From Deltaproteobacteria bacterium (lineage in GTDB: Bacteria; Myxococcota_A; UBA9042): a DNA stretch of 53,723 bases. A model generated the notes under the pieces. The model saw nothing but the letters and a program-made list of their open reading frames with translations, had not been told where the DNA came from and did not search any database. Of this stretch, positions 8,513 to 17,399 are shown one piece after another. Position 1 is the first letter of the stretch, and the number at the start of each line of letters is the position of its first letter. Location: the NCBI GenBank assembly GCA_016875335.1, contig VGRO01000017.1, forward strand, positions 1 through 53,723. Direction: 5' to 3'. Made by a program: the position numbers and the translations under genes.

Positions 8513-8542
8513 GCAATAGCGCGGTGCGGCGCGGCAAGTCAA
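8513..8542 (-). promoter_or_regulatory. Candidate nuo operon promoter
   Basis: On the minus strand, TTGACT (8537-8542) and TATTGC (8513-8518) are 18 bases apart. The predicted start would give a leader of about 35 bases before the nuoA ATG. The -35 match is good and the -10 match is only half, so this is a candidate. I see no gene in the rest of the 8473-8950 intergenic stretch apart from the tandem array reported separately. Confidence 0.4.
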
Positions 8543-8790
8543 GGCGCCGGCGACGATCATCGCGTTTTCAGGGACCTGGCCCTGGCGTGGGCACGACCTC
8601 CAGCGAGAGACGACCTTCGGCTCGGCGCGACGGGCCTGGGGCCGGGCCACCCCAGCCGTCGGGTTGCCGGTCGCGGACCGCGTTGCGGCCCCGATTGCGC
8701 GGCGGTAGCTTGTGCCGTGGCCGTGGCGTGAGCGCGGTCCGTCCCTTGGGCAGCGCAGGGTCCTTGGTGGCCCGAGGCCGCCTTGAGCCC

Positions 8791-8931
8791 GATCGATACT
8801 GCTTAGCGCAATCGATACTGCTTAGCCCAATCGATACTGCTTAGCCCAATCGATACTGCTTGGTCCGATCGATGCTGCCTGGCCCGATCGATACTGTCTA
8901 GCACGATCGATACTGTCTAGCACGATCGATA
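8791..8931. repeat. 19-bp tandem repeat array, seven full units and a partial
   Basis: The core TCGAT recurs at 8793, 8812, 8831, 8850, 8869, 8888, 8907 and 8926, an exact 19-base period. Units 2-3 read AATCGATACTGCTTAGCCC; units 6-7 read GATCGATACTGTCTAGCAC; units 4-5 are intermediate. The array ends 20 bases before the spike-protein ATG at 8951, so it occupies that gene's whole promoter-proximal region. Each unit contains the palindrome ATCGAT. The regular phase suits repeated protein binding or simple slippage expansion; the sequence alone does not decide which. Confidence 0.9.
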
Positions 8932-8950
8932 TCCGCGTCGCGAGGTTGCC

Positions 8951-9751
8951 ATGATTCTGGAACGTGCCAAGCGCGAACCGTTCAAAGTCCAGGGCGTCGT
9001 CATTGGCATCGTGGTCGACAACAAGGACCCCGACGGCCACTACCGGGTCAAGGTCAAGTTCCCCTGGGTGCTGGAGTCCGACGCGAAATACACGGACGCC
9101 AAGGACGACGAGGACTTCCGGACCACGTGGTGCCGCATTGCCACGTTCATGGCCGGCAAGGACCGCGGCGCCTTCTGGCTGCCGGAGGTGGACGACGAGG
9201 TGCTCATCGCGTTCGAGCACGGCGACGTGCGCCGGCCGTTCATGATTGGCGCCCTGTGGAATGGCGTCGACACGCCGATCCACGCCAACCAGGAGCAGAA
9301 CGGCAAGAACTGGTTCCGCTCGATTCGCAGCCGCTCGGGCCACATGTTGCAATTCGTGGACAAGAAGGACGACAAGACCGAGCGCATCGTCCTGCAGACG
9401 CTGGTGCAGCCCAAGGACGAGGAGAAGGATCCCAAACAGCGCGATGGCCACTGGATCGCGCTGGACCAATCCGGGTCGGTCGATCAAATCGAGATCTACG
9501 ACCACACCCAGGAGCACTACATCCTCATCGATACCAAAAGCAAGAAGATCACCATCGAGTGCAAAACCGGCGACATGCTCATCAAAGCCGAAAAGACCAT
9601 CACCATGGAGTGCAAGGACCTGGTGGTCAAGGCCAGCAGCACCATCAAGCAGGAATCGGGATCGAGCACCGAGACCAAGGCGGGGTCGACGATGGACATC
9701 AAGTCGTCGAGCACCATGACCCTCAAGGGCTCGACCATCAACCTGAACTGA
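8951..9751 (+). CDS. Orphan VgrG/gpV-like spike protein (OB fold plus beta-helix)
   Basis: A 266-residue protein resembling the OB-fold and needle part of VgrG, phage gpV and T4 gp5. Residues ~12-105 form the OB-like domain (G-V-V-I-G-I-V near 15-21, V-K-V-K-F-P-W near 33-39, W-C-R-I-A, then the P-E-V-D-D-E-V-L-I-A-F-E-H-G-D motif typical of baseplate spikes). Residues ~170-266 are short alternating strands rich in Lys, Thr and Ser, as in a triple-stranded beta-helix needle. The gp27-like base domain of full VgrG is missing, and no tube, sheath, PAAR or effector gene lies nearby. ATG 8951 has GAGG six bases upstream. It could serve a type VI or extracellular contractile system encoded elsewhere, or a domesticated remnant. 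Confidence 0.8.
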   Translation: MILERAKREPFKVQGVVIGIVVDNKDPDGHYRVKVKFPWVLESDAKYTDAKDDEDFRTTWCRIATFMAGKDRGAFWLPEVDDEVLIAFEHGDVRRPFMIGALWNGVDTPIHANQEQNGKNWFRSIRSRSGHMLQFVDKKDDKTERIVLQTLVQPKDEEKDPKQRDGHWIALDQSGSVDQIEIYDHTQEHYILIDTKSKKITIECKTGDMLIKAEKTITMECKDLVVKASSTIKQESGSSTETKAGSTMDIKSSSTMTLKGSTINLN

Positions 9752-9861
9752 ACCTGGCTCGGCGTCCCTTCAAAGGGTCAGCGACCCCCGACGTCGTCGC
9801 GGATTGCGCGTTGCGCTTTCCCTCGCGCACGGCTCCGGCCACGCCCGCAAAGGCCGCGTAG

Positions 9862-11562
9862 TTGGCTCAAGTCTCTGGAAATCTGCAAGGCCTGTCCGTG
9901 GTTGCACGCCGCGGACTGGAGCGCCTCGGCCACCACAGCTCGCCTGCGGACCAGTTGGCCAGCGACGCCCTGGTAGCGCGATTGTGTGCGCTTGCGTGCG
10001 GCCTCGGACGCCAAGTCGGAGTGCTGATTGGCCGCGACGGCCAGGTGGCGCATGTCGTCATCGGCGACGATCGGACGCTGACGATTCCAGACCTTGGCCG
10101 GTGGGGCCGCGAATCAGGGCGGCTGCGAGGCCTGCGCCTGGTCCACGTGCACCTCAAGGGCGACCCGGTCGACGCCGACGACCTCAACGACCTCGTGCGC
10201 CTCGGTCTGGACCTGGTCGCGGCCATTACGCTGCAAGGCGAGGCGCCACACCAGGTGTCGATCGCGTTGCTGGCGCCGGAAGCCGATCCGCGCGGTCGCA
10301 CCGCGACGCCTGGCGCGGAGGTGCTCGCCCCGCGCGCCTGGCATGGACTGCAGTTCGACTGCGCGGCGGCCATCGCAGACCTCGAGGCTCGCCTCGCGCG
10401 GCGGCGGCCGCCAGCCCGCCTGGTCGACGCCCGCGAGCGGGCCCTGATCGTGCACGTCGGCCCTGAGGCCGCGGCGGAAGCGGAAAGCCGACTGGACGAG
10501 TTGGAAGAGCTGTGTCGCACGGCACACGTCGAGGTGGTCGGCCGCGTCGTGCAACGGCGACGCCAAATCGACGGCCGAACCCTCATCGGCTCGGGCAAGC
10601 TGGCCGAGATCGCGTTTGCCGCAGCCCAAGCCGACGCCACCATCGTCGTGTTCGGGCGGGAGTTGACGCCCTCGCAGTCCAAAGCCATTGCCCAGGGCGC
10701 CGACACCAAGGTCCTGGACCGCACCCAACTCATCCTGGACATTTTCGCGCGGCGCGCCCGATCCCAAGAAGGGAAACTGCAGGTCGAACTGGCGCAACTG
10801 CGCTACTCGCTGCCGCGCTTGGGCGACCGCGACAATGCCTTGAGTCGCCTGGCGGGCGGCATCGGCGCGACCGGCCCCGGCGAGACCAAGCTTGAGATTG
10901 ACCGTCGACGCTGCCGCGAGCGCATCGCGAGGATCGAGGTCCAGCTACAGCGCCTCAAGGCCGGCCGCGGCTTGCGACGCATCGGTCGCGGCCAAGCAGA
11001 GGTCGCACAGGTCGCCCTGGTCGGTTACACCAACGTCGGCAAGTCGAGCCTGCTCAACGCGCTGACGAAGGCCGACGCCTTTACCGAAAACCTGCTGTTC
11101 GCAACGCTCGATCCGACGACACGGCGCATTCGGCTGCCCGGCGGGACCGACGCCGTGCTCACCGACACGGTAGGCTTCATCCGCGATCTGCCAAAGGAAC
11201 TGCTCGGCGCCTTCGAAGCCACGCTGGAAGAGGCCGCTGCGGCAGACCTTTTGCTGCTGGTCGTGGACGGTGGCCACCCGGAAATCGAGCACCAATTGCG
11301 CAGCGTTGTGGCGATCCTCGACGATCACGACCTGGGCGCCAAGCCGCGGCTGGTGGTGGTCAACAAAGCCGATGCTGTGACCGATCCGGCGACCGTGCGC
11401 GAGGTCGCGGCGCGGCACGCGGCCCGCCAGGTATCGGCGCTGCGGCGCAACGGCCTGCCCGACCTGCTCGGCGACATCGAGTCGGCCGTCGCCGCGGCGC
11501 GCGCCACACCGGTCTGCCCGAAAACAGACGAAACGGAGCGACCTTGGTCGCCACACGCCTGA
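9862..11562 (+). CDS. hflX: Ribosome-associated GTPase HflX
   Basis: HflX-family GTPase that binds the large ribosomal subunit and, in studied species, splits stalled ribosomes. It has 566 residues. A long N-terminal extension begins with the G-N-L-Q-G-L motif of the long HflX subgroup. The HflX subdomain follows (T-L-I-G-S-G-K-L near 236-243, G-G-I-G-A-T-G-P-G-E-T near 333-343), then the G domain: G1 G-Y-T-N-V-G-K-S-S near 388-396, G3 D-T-V-G-F, and G4 N-K-A-D. A TAG stop lies immediately before codon 1, and no ATG occurs before the conserved motif, so the start must be the TTG at 9862. Confidence 0.93.
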   Translation: MAQVSGNLQGLSVVARRGLERLGHHSSPADQLASDALVARLCALACGLGRQVGVLIGRDGQVAHVVIGDDRTLTIPDLGRWGRESGRLRGLRLVHVHLKGDPVDADDLNDLVRLGLDLVAAITLQGEAPHQVSIALLAPEADPRGRTATPGAEVLAPRAWHGLQFDCAAAIADLEARLARRRPPARLVDARERALIVHVGPEAAAEAESRLDELEELCRTAHVEVVGRVVQRRRQIDGRTLIGSGKLAEIAFAAAQADATIVVFGRELTPSQSKAIAQGADTKVLDRTQLILDIFARRARSQEGKLQVELAQLRYSLPRLGDRDNALSRLAGGIGATGPGETKLEIDRRRCRERIARIEVQLQRLKAGRGLRRIGRGQAEVAQVALVGYTNVGKSSLLNALTKADAFTENLLFATLDPTTRRIRLPGGTDAVLTDTVGFIRDLPKELLGAFEATLEEAAAADLLLLVVDGGHPEIEHQLRSVVAILDDHDLGAKPRLVVVNKADAVTDPATVREVAARHAARQVSALRRNGLPDLLGDIESAVAAARATPVCPKTDETERPWSPHA

Positions 11563-11577
11563 TCGCCGCGCCCCTGG

Positions 11578-11931
11578 CTATTCGTCGATGGCGTCGTTGC
11601 GGTTGTCCTGCGCGTGCGACGCGTGGTGGGCGTTGGGCCGGAACTTGCCCTCCTCCATGCGCTGCAGATCGCGTTCCCAGATGTTCCTGAGCAGGTTCCA
11701 TCGGGCGATCAGGTTCTGGGCCTTGAAGCGCGCCTGACCCGTCGAAAAGCCCTGGGTGGCGAACTCGCGAAACTCGCGCTTGAGCTGGTCGAATTCGGCG
11801 TTCGGCGGAATGCGCTCAAATCCATTGAAATACATGCCGAACTTCCGCCGCATGACCTCGATGCGCATTTCGAGGTACTGCAGCTGCTGCGCCGCTTTTT
11901 CTGAACCGACCGGCCCCTTGCCCACCGCCAT
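11578..11931 (-). CDS. Small conserved-looking helical protein, unknown
   Basis: A 117-residue soluble protein I cannot name. It is strongly helical and charged, with an L-E-M-R-I-E-V-M-R-R-K-F segment near 20-31 and a repeated pattern of aromatic and basic residues (A-R-F-K-A-Q-N, then R-W-N-L-L-R-N-I-W-E-R near 75-87). It ends in a His/Asp-rich tail. The ATG at 11931 is preceded by GGAGGT, an excellent ribosome-binding site, so I rejected the longer open frame to 12096. It converges on hflX with a 15-base gap and diverges from the lipoprotein gene at 12188. Confidence 0.75.
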   Translation of the reverse strand: MAVGKGPVGSEKAAQQLQYLEMRIEVMRRKFGMYFNGFERIPPNAEFDQLKREFREFATQGFSTGQARFKAQNLIARWNLLRNIWERDLQRMEEGKFRPNAHHASHAQDNRNDAIDE

Positions 11932-12187
11932 CTGACCTCCGCTGCACCACCGACCCGGCCGCCGCGAAAGGAACGACGTGCATCCCTGCGCGTGCGGCCG
12001 TTGCCGGCGCAGGGCAATCGTACTACCATCGCACGCGTCGTGCGCGCAACGGTGCGGGGCCAGGGGGTGCCCGCGCGAACGCGCGGCAGGTGGCATCGCG
12101 CGGCGACGTTCGCCGACCGGCCGCCGCCGACAACCCAGGCAACGACGCGGGGACCCGAGCAGCGCGGTCTCCGGCGGGAGGAACGCA

Positions 12188-13768
12188 ATGATTCAGACAG
12201 TTTCGCGTCAGGCGGCGGGATTCTTCGGCCGGACGGCGGCCCTGACAGCCCTGGCTGTCGCCGTGTTCTCCGTGTCGGCTTGCGGCAAGCCTGAACCCGA
12301 AGACAACTTCCGCCTGTGGATGAACAACGAGGCCGGCTGGGAGGAGATGTCCCGCTACGTCGCCGACAAGAACAACGATTTCAAGCTGCGGGCCAAGGCC
12401 TTGGAGATTCTGGTGGCTGAGGGTGGACAGCCCTCGCAGGTGCTGCCGATTTCCGAGAAGGCGCCAGATCGCGTGGAGTTGCTGGCGGCCCTGGAGGCGC
12501 CGATGTTCCAGGCCCTGCAGGGAGGCGGCCCCAAGAAGCAGGGACACGCCAAGACGCTGCTCATGCAGATGATCAAAGAAGGCAAGCTGTCGCCGGCCAA
12601 GGTAGCGGAGCTCAAGAAGAAAGTCGCCGCCTGGGCTTTCGAGGGCCTGACGCCGGATACGCCGGTGGATGCCGTGCTCGCCAAGCTCAAGGATCGCATT
12701 GCGCCCGAGGAAATCGAGGCGCTCGACGTGGAGGCCATCGGAGGCGCCGAAGTGATGCTGAGCAAGGGCATCGCCAAGACCGACATCGTGACGTTCCTCA
12801 AGGGCCTCAAGACCCCCGAGGCCAATCGCGCGCTGGTCAACGGCTTGGCGCGCTACCAGAAGATGAAGGTCAACGGCAAGGAGATCGCGGTCAAGGAGGA
12901 GGATCTCGCCGCAATCCAGGCCACCGATTCCATCGAGGCGTTCCTGTACTTCCTGGACACCTATTTGCGCTTGGAGACCTCGACGCACCCTGACGACGAG
13001 AGGTCCGCCAAGCTCGCCATCCAGGTCGCCATCGACTGGGAAGACGTGCCCGCCAACAAGGACAAGATCAAGACCGCATTTGCCCTGGTGGCACCCTTCG
13101 TCGAAAAGCTGCTGGTATCGAAGAATTGCGACGACCGCTGGCTGGCCGCTGGCTACCTCGCGACCTACAAGGGCGCAGAGGGCGTCAAGCAAGCCCTCGC
13201 CAAGTTGCCGGACGACGACTACTACGGCAAGGGCAACGAATTCGGTTCAAACGATAGCAAGCTCGAATTGACCCGCTTGTGCGCCAACCGCATCAAGCCG
13301 CTGGGCATCGACGGTGTTCGGCCGACGTTCGAAGGCGCGCTCAAGGGCAGCCCGCGGCTGATCGAACGGGTCATCGCAGCCCGCTGCCTGTTGGCGCTCG
13401 GCGACCCGGCGTCGGTTGCGGCGCTCAAGGCCTTCGACAATAAAGACCCGATGGGCGCCAAACCGGTGCAGCAGTTGATCGTCTCCCCCGATCCGATGAC
13501 GCTGCTGGATCTGGTGACCATCGCGGCCGAAGGCGCCGACTACGCCAAAAGCGTCGACGAGCAGGCCAGCAAGGGCGCCATCGACGCGGCCACCGCCAAG
13601 ATGTTGCAGATGTACGCCGGCTACAGCTTTCACCGGCACCTCAAGGATCTGCAGACCTTCGCCGAGGAAAGCGTCAAGGAGCGCAAGGAAAAGGACGCCC
13701 AGAAAGCTGGGGCGGCCGCGCCCGCTGCTGCTGCGCCCGCCGCGCCCTCGGCGGCCCCCAAGAAGTAG
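12188..13768 (+). CDS. Lipoprotein with HEAT-like helical repeats
   Basis: A 526-residue secreted lipoprotein of unknown function. The signal peptide ends in the lipobox S-V-S-A-C, with the lipidated Cys at residue 32. The mature protein is almost all helical, with repeated Leu/Ala-rich segments (R-C-L-L-A-L-G-D-P-A-S near 395-405) resembling HEAT-type superhelices, and an Ala/Pro/Lys-rich disordered tail. GGAGG lies seven bases before the ATG at 12188, which is why the longer open frame from 11978 is not used. It appears to be a single-gene unit in a 256-bp divergent arrangement with the gene at 11931. A scaffold role in the envelope is a guess. Confidence 0.82.
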   Translation: MIQTVSRQAAGFFGRTAALTALAVAVFSVSACGKPEPEDNFRLWMNNEAGWEEMSRYVADKNNDFKLRAKALEILVAEGGQPSQVLPISEKAPDRVELLAALEAPMFQALQGGGPKKQGHAKTLLMQMIKEGKLSPAKVAELKKKVAAWAFEGLTPDTPVDAVLAKLKDRIAPEEIEALDVEAIGGAEVMLSKGIAKTDIVTFLKGLKTPEANRALVNGLARYQKMKVNGKEIAVKEEDLAAIQATDSIEAFLYFLDTYLRLETSTHPDDERSAKLAIQVAIDWEDVPANKDKIKTAFALVAPFVEKLLVSKNCDDRWLAAGYLATYKGAEGVKQALAKLPDDDYYGKGNEFGSNDSKLELTRLCANRIKPLGIDGVRPTFEGALKGSPRLIERVIAARCLLALGDPASVAALKAFDNKDPMGAKPVQQLIVSPDPMTLLDLVTIAAEGADYAKSVDEQASKGAIDAATAKMLQMYAGYSFHRHLKDLQTFAEESVKERKEKDAQKAGAAAPAAAAPAAPSAAPKK

Positions 13769-13919
13769 CTACTGCCTCCCAGGCCATCCGCACGGGTCGA
13801 CAACAGAGCGTCCCGGGTGCAGGGCGGTCGCTGGGTCGATGCCGAATCGCTCGCCGCGATTGCCGTGGTTGCGTGCGTCCCGGCGCGCGTGCGTCCCTGC
13901 CCACGGGGGCAGTGCGCAG

Positions 13920-14741
13920 TCAGTTCGGATCGATCTCTACGCGGAAGAGCATCGACCCGACCAGGATCTCGTCGCCCTTGTGCAGGCGCGCGGGCAAGCG
14001 GTTGACCCGGACAAAGGTGCCGTTGAGCGACCCCACGTCGATGACCTGGATGTGACCGGTCGGCGTGGCCTCGAAGCGCAGGTGCTTGCCGGACATGAAG
14101 CGGTCCTGCGGAAAAGCCAAGTCATGGCCATCGCGCCCCACGGCCACCGCCTCCTTGTCCGTCGACACCACGCGCCCGGGCAGGCCGCCCGTCAACAGCT
14201 GGGTGATGTGCAGCCGCGGCGACGGCAGGGGCGTTCCGAACGTCTCCAGGGGAATGTCGTTGCCGGCGGGCACCTCGTGCGGAACGTGATCGCCGGATCG
14301 CACCAGCAAATACTGCTCGCCAGCGAACACCACGTCGCCGCTGCGCACCAGGGTCGGCTCGCGCAGACGCCGGAACACCCCGCTGGGCCCCGGGATGCCG
14401 ACGATGTCCAGCGTTTCAGGGCTGCGGTCGAACACCAGATGCCTCGTGGCCAGCAGCGCGTCGCCAGGAAAGGCCAATTCGGCCTGGCGCCCCACGGCAG
14501 CCTGGCCAGGCGGCACGTCGAAGGACGCCCCCTCGGACACGGCGCCCCGCAACACCACCAGCCGGATGTGCGCCGCAGGCAGCGGCCCTTGGGGTGCCGG
14601 GCCGGTGGGCGGCGGTGGGATCGCCGAAATCGGCACGGAAGGTGCCAGGTTGGCCGCGTGCAGCGGGCCGCCGCAGCGTCCGCAGAACTGGTAGGCCTGC
14701 GGCCACGAGGTGCCACAGCGCGGGCAGTTGATGTTGGGCAT
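13920..14741 (-). CDS. FHA-domain protein with N-terminal zinc ribbon
   Basis: A 273-residue cytoplasmic signalling-type protein. It opens with a four-cysteine zinc ribbon (Cys6, Cys9, Cys20, Cys23). A Pro-rich linker leads to a first, degenerate FHA-like domain (V-G-R-Q-A near 102-106). A canonical C-terminal FHA domain follows (V-G-R-D-G, then S-G-K-H and G-S-L-N-G-T-F), which in the family binds phosphothreonine peptides. It could therefore read out Ser/Thr kinases such as the one at 38756. ATG 14741 is preferred over the upstream GTG at 14762 because AAGG is correctly spaced and the ribbon starts at once. It is transcribed away from the penicillin-binding protein gene. Confidence 0.88.
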   Translation of the reverse strand: MPNINCPRCGTSWPQAYQFCGRCGGPLHAANLAPSVPISAIPPPPTGPAPQGPLPAAHIRLVVLRGAVSEGASFDVPPGQAAVGRQAELAFPGDALLATRHLVFDRSPETLDIVGIPGPSGVFRRLREPTLVRSGDVVFAGEQYLLVRSGDHVPHEVPAGNDIPLETFGTPLPSPRLHITQLLTGGLPGRVVSTDKEAVAVGRDGHDLAFPQDRFMSGKHLRFEATPTGHIQVIDVGSLNGTFVRVNRLPARLHKGDEILVGSMLFRVEIDPN

Positions 14742-14984
14742 CCGCTGGCCTTGCGCGGGCACTAGACCCGCGGCGCGACTTTTTCACGATTTGCCGGCCT
14801 GGCGCAACTGTGGACGCACATGTCGTGCGTCTGCGCGCCGATCCGGCCGCTTGCGGCGGCGGCCCGGCGTGCCCAGGAATGCAGAGCGCGCATCACCTTG
14901 GGCAGGCGCGATGCAGGTCGATCTTCCGCATGGACCTCGGGCGACAAAAGTGGGCGTCCTGCGCCGGTCGGGTATCATCGGTGC

Positions 14985-17387
14985 ATGGCGGCAACCACCG
15001 GCAAGCAGACCGACCGCGCAAGGACCGGGCCGGCGCCCCCGGCCAAGGGTGGATGTCTGCGCCGGATCGCTGTGCTGGTCGGCGTCGCCGGCTCGTGCGC
15101 CGCGTTGGCCGCGGGTGGTGGCTACCTGTGGCTCGACGCCACACTGCCCGAGGTCTTCACGTTCGAGGAGTACCGCCGCGTCGCCAAGGAGTCGTCACGC
15201 GTGTTCGCGGCGGGGGGCGAGGTGGTCGGCCGGTTTGGCGACGAAGTGCGCACGGTCATCGCCGGCAAGCAGATGGGCCCCAATGTGCGCTTTGCCATGA
15301 TCTGCGCCGAAGATTCCGCGTTCTACGATCATCCGGGACTGGATTTCGTTGGCATCGCACGGGCCCTGTGGGTCGATGTCTCGACCGGCCGCTACGCGCA
15401 AGGTGCGTCGACGCTCACCCAGCAACTGGCCAAGACGCGTTTTTTGACGCGCGAAAAGTCGGTGGTGCGCAAGCTCAAGGAACTGGTGCTGGCGCGCAAG
15501 CTGGAAAAACGCTTGAGCAAGGACGAGATCCTCGACCTGTACCTCAACGAAGTCTATTTCGGCCATGGCCGCTATGGCATCGAGGAGGCGGCCCGCTTCT
15601 ACTTCGAACGTTCGGCGGCTGAACTCGACGTAGCTCAGGCGGCGCTGCTCGCAGGCGTGGTCAACAGTCCGGGCCGCTGGTCTCCCCTGCGCCAACCGGA
15701 TCGGGCCCGCCAGCGGCGCAGCTACGTGCTCGGACAGATGCACCAGAAGGGGTACCTGAGCGCGGCCGACCTGGCCAAGGCCGAGGCGCAGCCCCTGCCT
15801 GCCAGGCGCGGCGAAGGCGTGGACGACGTCGGTCCGTGGTACATGGAGCGCGTGCGTCGCTTCGTGGTGGACAAGGTGGGGCGCGACAAGCTGGCCTCTG
15901 GAGGCTACCGCGTTGAAATCGCGATGGATGTCGCTATGCAACGGTCCGCCGATGCGGCGGTGCGGCAGGGCCTGGAGCGCATCGATCAGCAGTTGCAGAG
16001 CGGCGAACCCGTCAAGCGGTACACCGATGACGCCGCGATCGCCCAAGGGCTGGCCAAGCTCGCAGCGACCCAACCGGAGCGGCCGATGACGGGCGCGGTG
16101 CTGCTGGGCGTGGTTCTGGGCGACGACGAAGCCCGCAAGTCGGCGCGCATCGGCCTGGGCCACGTCGAGGGTTTTTTGGCCACCGCCGACCTCGGCCGGT
16201 ACAAGGTCTGGCACCCCAAGAAGACCGCGACCGCAAAGCGCGACTTCGACGCGGCGCCGGTGCGCCTGGTACGCGGCGACCTCGTGCGCGTGTCGGTCCG
16301 CGAAATCGGCGAGGACGGCATCGTCCTGTCGCCCGAGATGGGTCCCCAAGCGGCGCTGGTCGCGCTGGAACCGCAAACGCGCCTCGTGCGGGCCTTGGTC
16401 GGCGGCGACGACTATGACCTGCACCCGTTCGACCGCACCCAGGCGGTGCGCCAGCCGGGATCGACCTTCAAGACCTTTGCCTATGGCGCCGCGATCGAGG
16501 CCGGGCTGGTCGGGGCCGACAGCGAGTTCAAAGACGAGAAGCACACCTATCCGACAGGTGGCAAGCCGTGGACCCCGCGCAACTTCTCGGGCGGCTGGGA
16601 CGGCAAGACCTACAGCCTGCGCGACGCGCTGGCACATTCGATCAACTCGATCGCTGTCGAGGTCGCGGCGCGCGTCGGCCCGGACAAGGTCGCAGCGTTC
16701 GCGACACGCGCGGGCATCGGCAGCCCACTTGTCGCCGGGCTGCCGCTGGCACTTGGGGCGAGCGGCGTCACGCCTTTCGAGGTGACCAACGCCTACGCGA
16801 CCATCGCCAGCGGCGGACGGCTGGCCGAGCCGATCCTGGTCACCCGTATCGTCGATCGCCTCGGCCGCGACGTTTGGGTCGCCCCCCGCACCGCCGGCCA
16901 GGTCGTGATCGGCGAGGGCGTCGCGCGGCAACTGACCGACATGCTTGGAGAAGTCGTTCGCAAGGGCTCGGGTCGCGGAGCACAGGTCGCGGGCAGGCCG
17001 ATCGCCGGCAAGACGGGCACCTCGAACGGCGGTCGCGACGCATGGTTCGTCAGCTTTTCCGCGGAACTGTGCGTGGGGGTCTGGATCGGCTTCGACGACC
17101 GCAAGCCCATCCCCAAGGGCACGGGGGGCGCGCTTGCGGTGCCCATTGCCGCACAGTTCTACAGGGAGGGCCTCAGCGCCGTGCCGGTCGCACCGCTGCC
17201 GCGCCTGCCCCACGTGGCCGCAGGACCGACCGGCATCCTTCCCGCGGCAGGCACAGACGCCGAAGCGGGCGCTGCGGATCTCGCGGACGACGAACTGCTG
17301 CCGGAACCCGCCCCTGGGACCGTGGTGCCGGCCCTGCCGCCGCGCAGCCGGCCGCCGCCGAGGATCGACGACGAGGCGCTGGACTGA
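14985..17387 (+). CDS. Class A penicillin-binding protein (PBP1-type)
   Basis: Bifunctional peptidoglycan synthase of 800 residues, anchored by one N-terminal helix (about 27-47). The GT51 glycosyltransferase domain carries E-D-S-A-F-Y-D-H with catalytic Glu109, G-A-S-T-L-T-Q-Q-L, and the K-D-E-I-L-D-L-Y-L-N-E-V-Y-F-G motif. The transpeptidase domain has the active-site S-T-F-K (Ser493), S-I-N (552-554) and K-T-G (676-678). An insert around residues 370-470 between the two domains looks like the OB-like domain of PBP1a. The tail is acidic and Pro-rich. ATG 14985 starts the usual short cytoplasmic tail; the longer open frame to 14820 adds nothing family-like. It converges on mrp with a 12-base gap. 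Confidence 0.95.
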   Translation: MAATTGKQTDRARTGPAPPAKGGCLRRIAVLVGVAGSCAALAAGGGYLWLDATLPEVFTFEEYRRVAKESSRVFAAGGEVVGRFGDEVRTVIAGKQMGPNVRFAMICAEDSAFYDHPGLDFVGIARALWVDVSTGRYAQGASTLTQQLAKTRFLTREKSVVRKLKELVLARKLEKRLSKDEILDLYLNEVYFGHGRYGIEEAARFYFERSAAELDVAQAALLAGVVNSPGRWSPLRQPDRARQRRSYVLGQMHQKGYLSAADLAKAEAQPLPARRGEGVDDVGPWYMERVRRFVVDKVGRDKLASGGYRVEIAMDVAMQRSADAAVRQGLERIDQQLQSGEPVKRYTDDAAIAQGLAKLAATQPERPMTGAVLLGVVLGDDEARKSARIGLGHVEGFLATADLGRYKVWHPKKTATAKRDFDAAPVRLVRGDLVRVSVREIGEDGIVLSPEMGPQAALVALEPQTRLVRALVGGDDYDLHPFDRTQAVRQPGSTFKTFAYGAAIEAGLVGADSEFKDEKHTYPTGGKPWTPRNFSGGWDGKTYSLRDALAHSINSIAVEVAARVGPDKVAAFATRAGIGSPLVAGLPLALGASGVTPFEVTNAYATIASGGRLAEPILVTRIVDRLGRDVWVAPRTAGQVVIGEGVARQLTDMLGEVVRKGSGRGAQVAGRPIAGKTGTSNGGRDAWFVSFSAELCVGVWIGFDDRKPIPKGTGGALAVPIAAQFYREGLSAVPVAPLPRLPHVAAGPTGILPAAGTDAEAGAADLADDELLPEPAPGTVVPALPPRSRPPPRIDDEALD

Positions 17388-17399
17388 CGGCGTGCGGCT

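Noticed and set aside
8791..8931. CRISPR array or plasmid-type iterons
   Set aside because: Units are contiguous 19-mers with no spacers, so not CRISPR. No replication initiator gene or AT-rich melting region lies nearby, so an origin is not supported.
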